Source of the DNA: Nitrospirota bacterium
GTDB taxonomy: Bacteria > Nitrospirota > 9FT-COMBO-42-15 > HDB-SIOI813
Assembly: GCA_023248365.1 (NCBI GenBank)
Contig: JAHFER010000138.1
Location: 1 to 5,269, forward strand
DNA length: 5,269 bases
Reading direction: 5' to 3'
Part shown: positions 3,952 to 5,269 of the stretch, in pieces
How the letters are laid out: every line of letters begins with the position of its first letter
Position numbering within the stretch: position 1 is the first letter of the stretch
The notes under the pieces: generated by a model
What the model was told of the DNA's origin: nothing
The model's database searches: none
The model's input: the letters and a program-made list of their open reading frames with translations, nothing else
Translations under genes and position numbers: made by a program

Positions 3952-5269
3952 CTATGCATTTTCATGTATTCCTTCTTCAACAGCTAATGGCAGATAGATA
4001 TTAAACGTTGTTCCCACACCTGGAGAACTATTTACATCAACATACCCATTATGCTTTTTTACTATTCCGTATACAATAGAAAGCCCTAACCCTGTCCCCT
4101 TTCCAATTTCCTTAGTCGTAAAGAAAGGCTCGAATATCTTTTCAATTGTCTTTTCATCCATCCCCATACCAGTATCCTCAACAGAAACAACTGCATAGCT
4201 TCCTGGTTCTCCATCCCCATGTACATTAACAAATGCTTCATCTAACTCAATAATATCAGTTCGAATCTTAATAATACCTCCATCCGGCATTGCATCCCTG
4301 GCATTCGTTACAAGATTCATTAATATCTGTTCTATTTGCACACTGTCTGCTTTTACAAAAAGTCCGTTTAATTTATTTGCATCAGGATGTGGCATAGGGA
4401 AATTCTCTAAAACAAGCATCGTTTTCAATTCAACACCCTCACCTATAAGCCTTTGTAACAGGTTGTCCACTTTATTTACTATTTCATTCAGATTTACCAA
4501 CTTAAGATTTGTAATCTGTTTCCTGCTGAAAGCAAGTAGACTCTGAGTCAGATTAACAGCCCTCTCCGATGACGAAAGTATATTTTCAACATAAACACCC
4601 AGAGAACTATCCTCTTCCATCTTCATCTGAAGAAGGTCAGCATTTCCAATTATTGCAGTAAGGATGTTGTTGAAGTCATGGGCAATACCCCCCGCAAACT
4701 GGCCTATTGCTTCCATTTTCTGTGAATGCCTGAGTTGTTCTTCAAGATGTCTGCGTTCGGTAATGTCAAGAACAGTTCCAATCAAATTAACAGGATTTCC
4801 TTTTCCATCAAGATCCACTTCAGCATGAGTATTAACAATTCGCTCTGTTCCATCCGGCAAAAGTATACGAACATCACAGTTATAAGGTTTTCCTTCGGAC
4901 AATGCTTCGCTGACAGCCTTTTTTAAGGAATCCCTGTCATCGGGATGTACTGCATTAAGAAATGTCTCATAAGTGATGGTAACTTTAACCGGATTTAAAC
5001 CAAAAATGTTATACGTTTCATCAGACCAAAACACCTTCTTTGTTACAATGTCCCTCTCCCAGCTTCCGAGTTTGGCTACCTTCTGTGCCTTTGCAAGTCT
5101 CGCCTCACTCTTTCTCAGTGCATACTCTGCCTTTTGGTGAGTAAAATGATATGAGACTATATCACTTACTACACGAAGAACTTTTACATCATCCTCTGAC
5201 CATGAACGGGTCTTCTCTGTATCATCAAAACCCATAAACCCGATGAGACTTCCATCCCTGGAACAGATT
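3952..5269 (-). CDS. GAF-PAS sensor histidine kinase, N-terminus outside the window
   Basis: The frame is open through the right edge (ICSRDGSLIGF precedes the methionine at 5235), so that methionine is not the true start and about 439 residues are visible. They begin with the end of a GAF domain (DGSLIGFMGFDD...RSWSEDDVKVLRVVSDIV). Numbering from the 5235 methionine, a PAS_3-type domain covers about 43-162 (LGSWERDIVTKKVFWSDE ... LIGTVLDITERR). The HisKA helix carries the phospho-accepting H186 in GGIAHDFNNIL. The HATPase_c domain has its N-box around MNLVTNARDAMP (306-317), G1 box EDTGMGM (353-359), FEPFFTT (368-374) and GKGTGLGLS (378-386). All catalytic motifs are intact. The protein stops soon after the ATPase domain, so no C-terminal receiver is fused, and no membrane segment is seen in this part, suggesting a cytosolic sensor. 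The next gene downstream, 126 bases to its ATG, is an activator that also lacks a receiver. The phosphotransfer partner is therefore elsewhere. Confidence 0.92.
   Translation of the reverse strand, partial: ICSRDGSLIGFMGFDDTEKTRSWSEDDVKVLRVVSDIVSYHFTHQKAEYALRKSEARLAKAQKVAKLGSWERDIVTKKVFWSDETYNIFGLNPVKVTITYETFLNAVHPDDRDSLKKAVSEALSEGKPYNCDVRILLPDGTERIVNTHAEVDLDGKGNPVNLIGTVLDITERRHLEEQLRHSQKMEAIGQFAGGIAHDFNNILTAIIGNADLLQMKMEEDSSLGVYVENILSSSERAVNLTQSLLAFSRKQITNLKLVNLNEIVNKVDNLLQRLIGEGVELKTMLVLENFPMPHPDANKLNGLFVKADSVQIEQILMNLVTNARDAMPDGGIIKIRTDIIELDEAFVNVHGDGEPGSYAVVSVEDTGMGMDEKTIEKIFEPFFTTKEIGKGTGLGLSIVYGIVKKHNGYVDVNSSPGVGTTFNIYLPLAVEEGIHENA

Overview
The window looks like a chromosomal stretch from an AT-leaning, probably anaerobic or sediment-type bacterium. 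A Nitrospirota or Desulfobacterota-like lineage is my best guess. It rests on a membrane-anchored tetraheme cytochrome of the doubled-CXXCH type, a PAS/NtrC-type sigma54 activator, a GAF-PAS histidine kinase, and a small CPKC/CxxC zinc-ribbon protein of a kind I associate with those groups. No mobile element, tRNA, rRNA or CRISPR array is visible, and the longest gap between genes is about 256 bases.

Left part (1-2021). A CorC/HlyC-type (DUF21) membrane protein runs off the left edge on the minus strand. A 93-residue protein of unknown function is divergent from it on the plus strand. That gene meets a minus-strand tetraheme cytochrome c head-on with no base between the two stop codons. The cytochrome is divergent from a stand-alone HNH endonuclease gene on the plus strand. 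Three of these genes (CorC-like, 93-aa protein, cytochrome) lack a Shine-Dalgarno sequence and have promoter-like elements placed so that transcription would begin at or within a few bases of the ATG.

Right part (2037-5269), all minus strand. In order of transcription there is a 5'-truncated GAF-PAS histidine kinase without a receiver domain. Next is a PAS-AAA+-Fis sigma54 activator (bEBP), also without a receiver domain and with its own sigma70-type promoter. Last is a 65-residue zinc-ribbon protein.

The most interesting structure is the 2235-2490 intergenic region. It holds an exact match to the sigma54 -24/-12 consensus (TGGCAC-N5-TTGC) driving the zinc-ribbon gene, an IHF-like site behind it, and a perfect 11-bp tandem repeat (GTACAAGGCGG twice) about 130-150 bp upstream of the predicted start, where an enhancer would be expected. 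The core of that repeat recurs as ACCAGGCGG between the -35 and -10 elements of the activator's own promoter. The simplest model is a local circuit. The PAS activator senses a signal, possibly through a cysteine cluster, and switches on one tiny zinc-ribbon protein from a sigma54 promoter. It also represses or tunes its own synthesis through the same motif. The circuit is inferred from sequence layout; the motifs themselves are directly visible.
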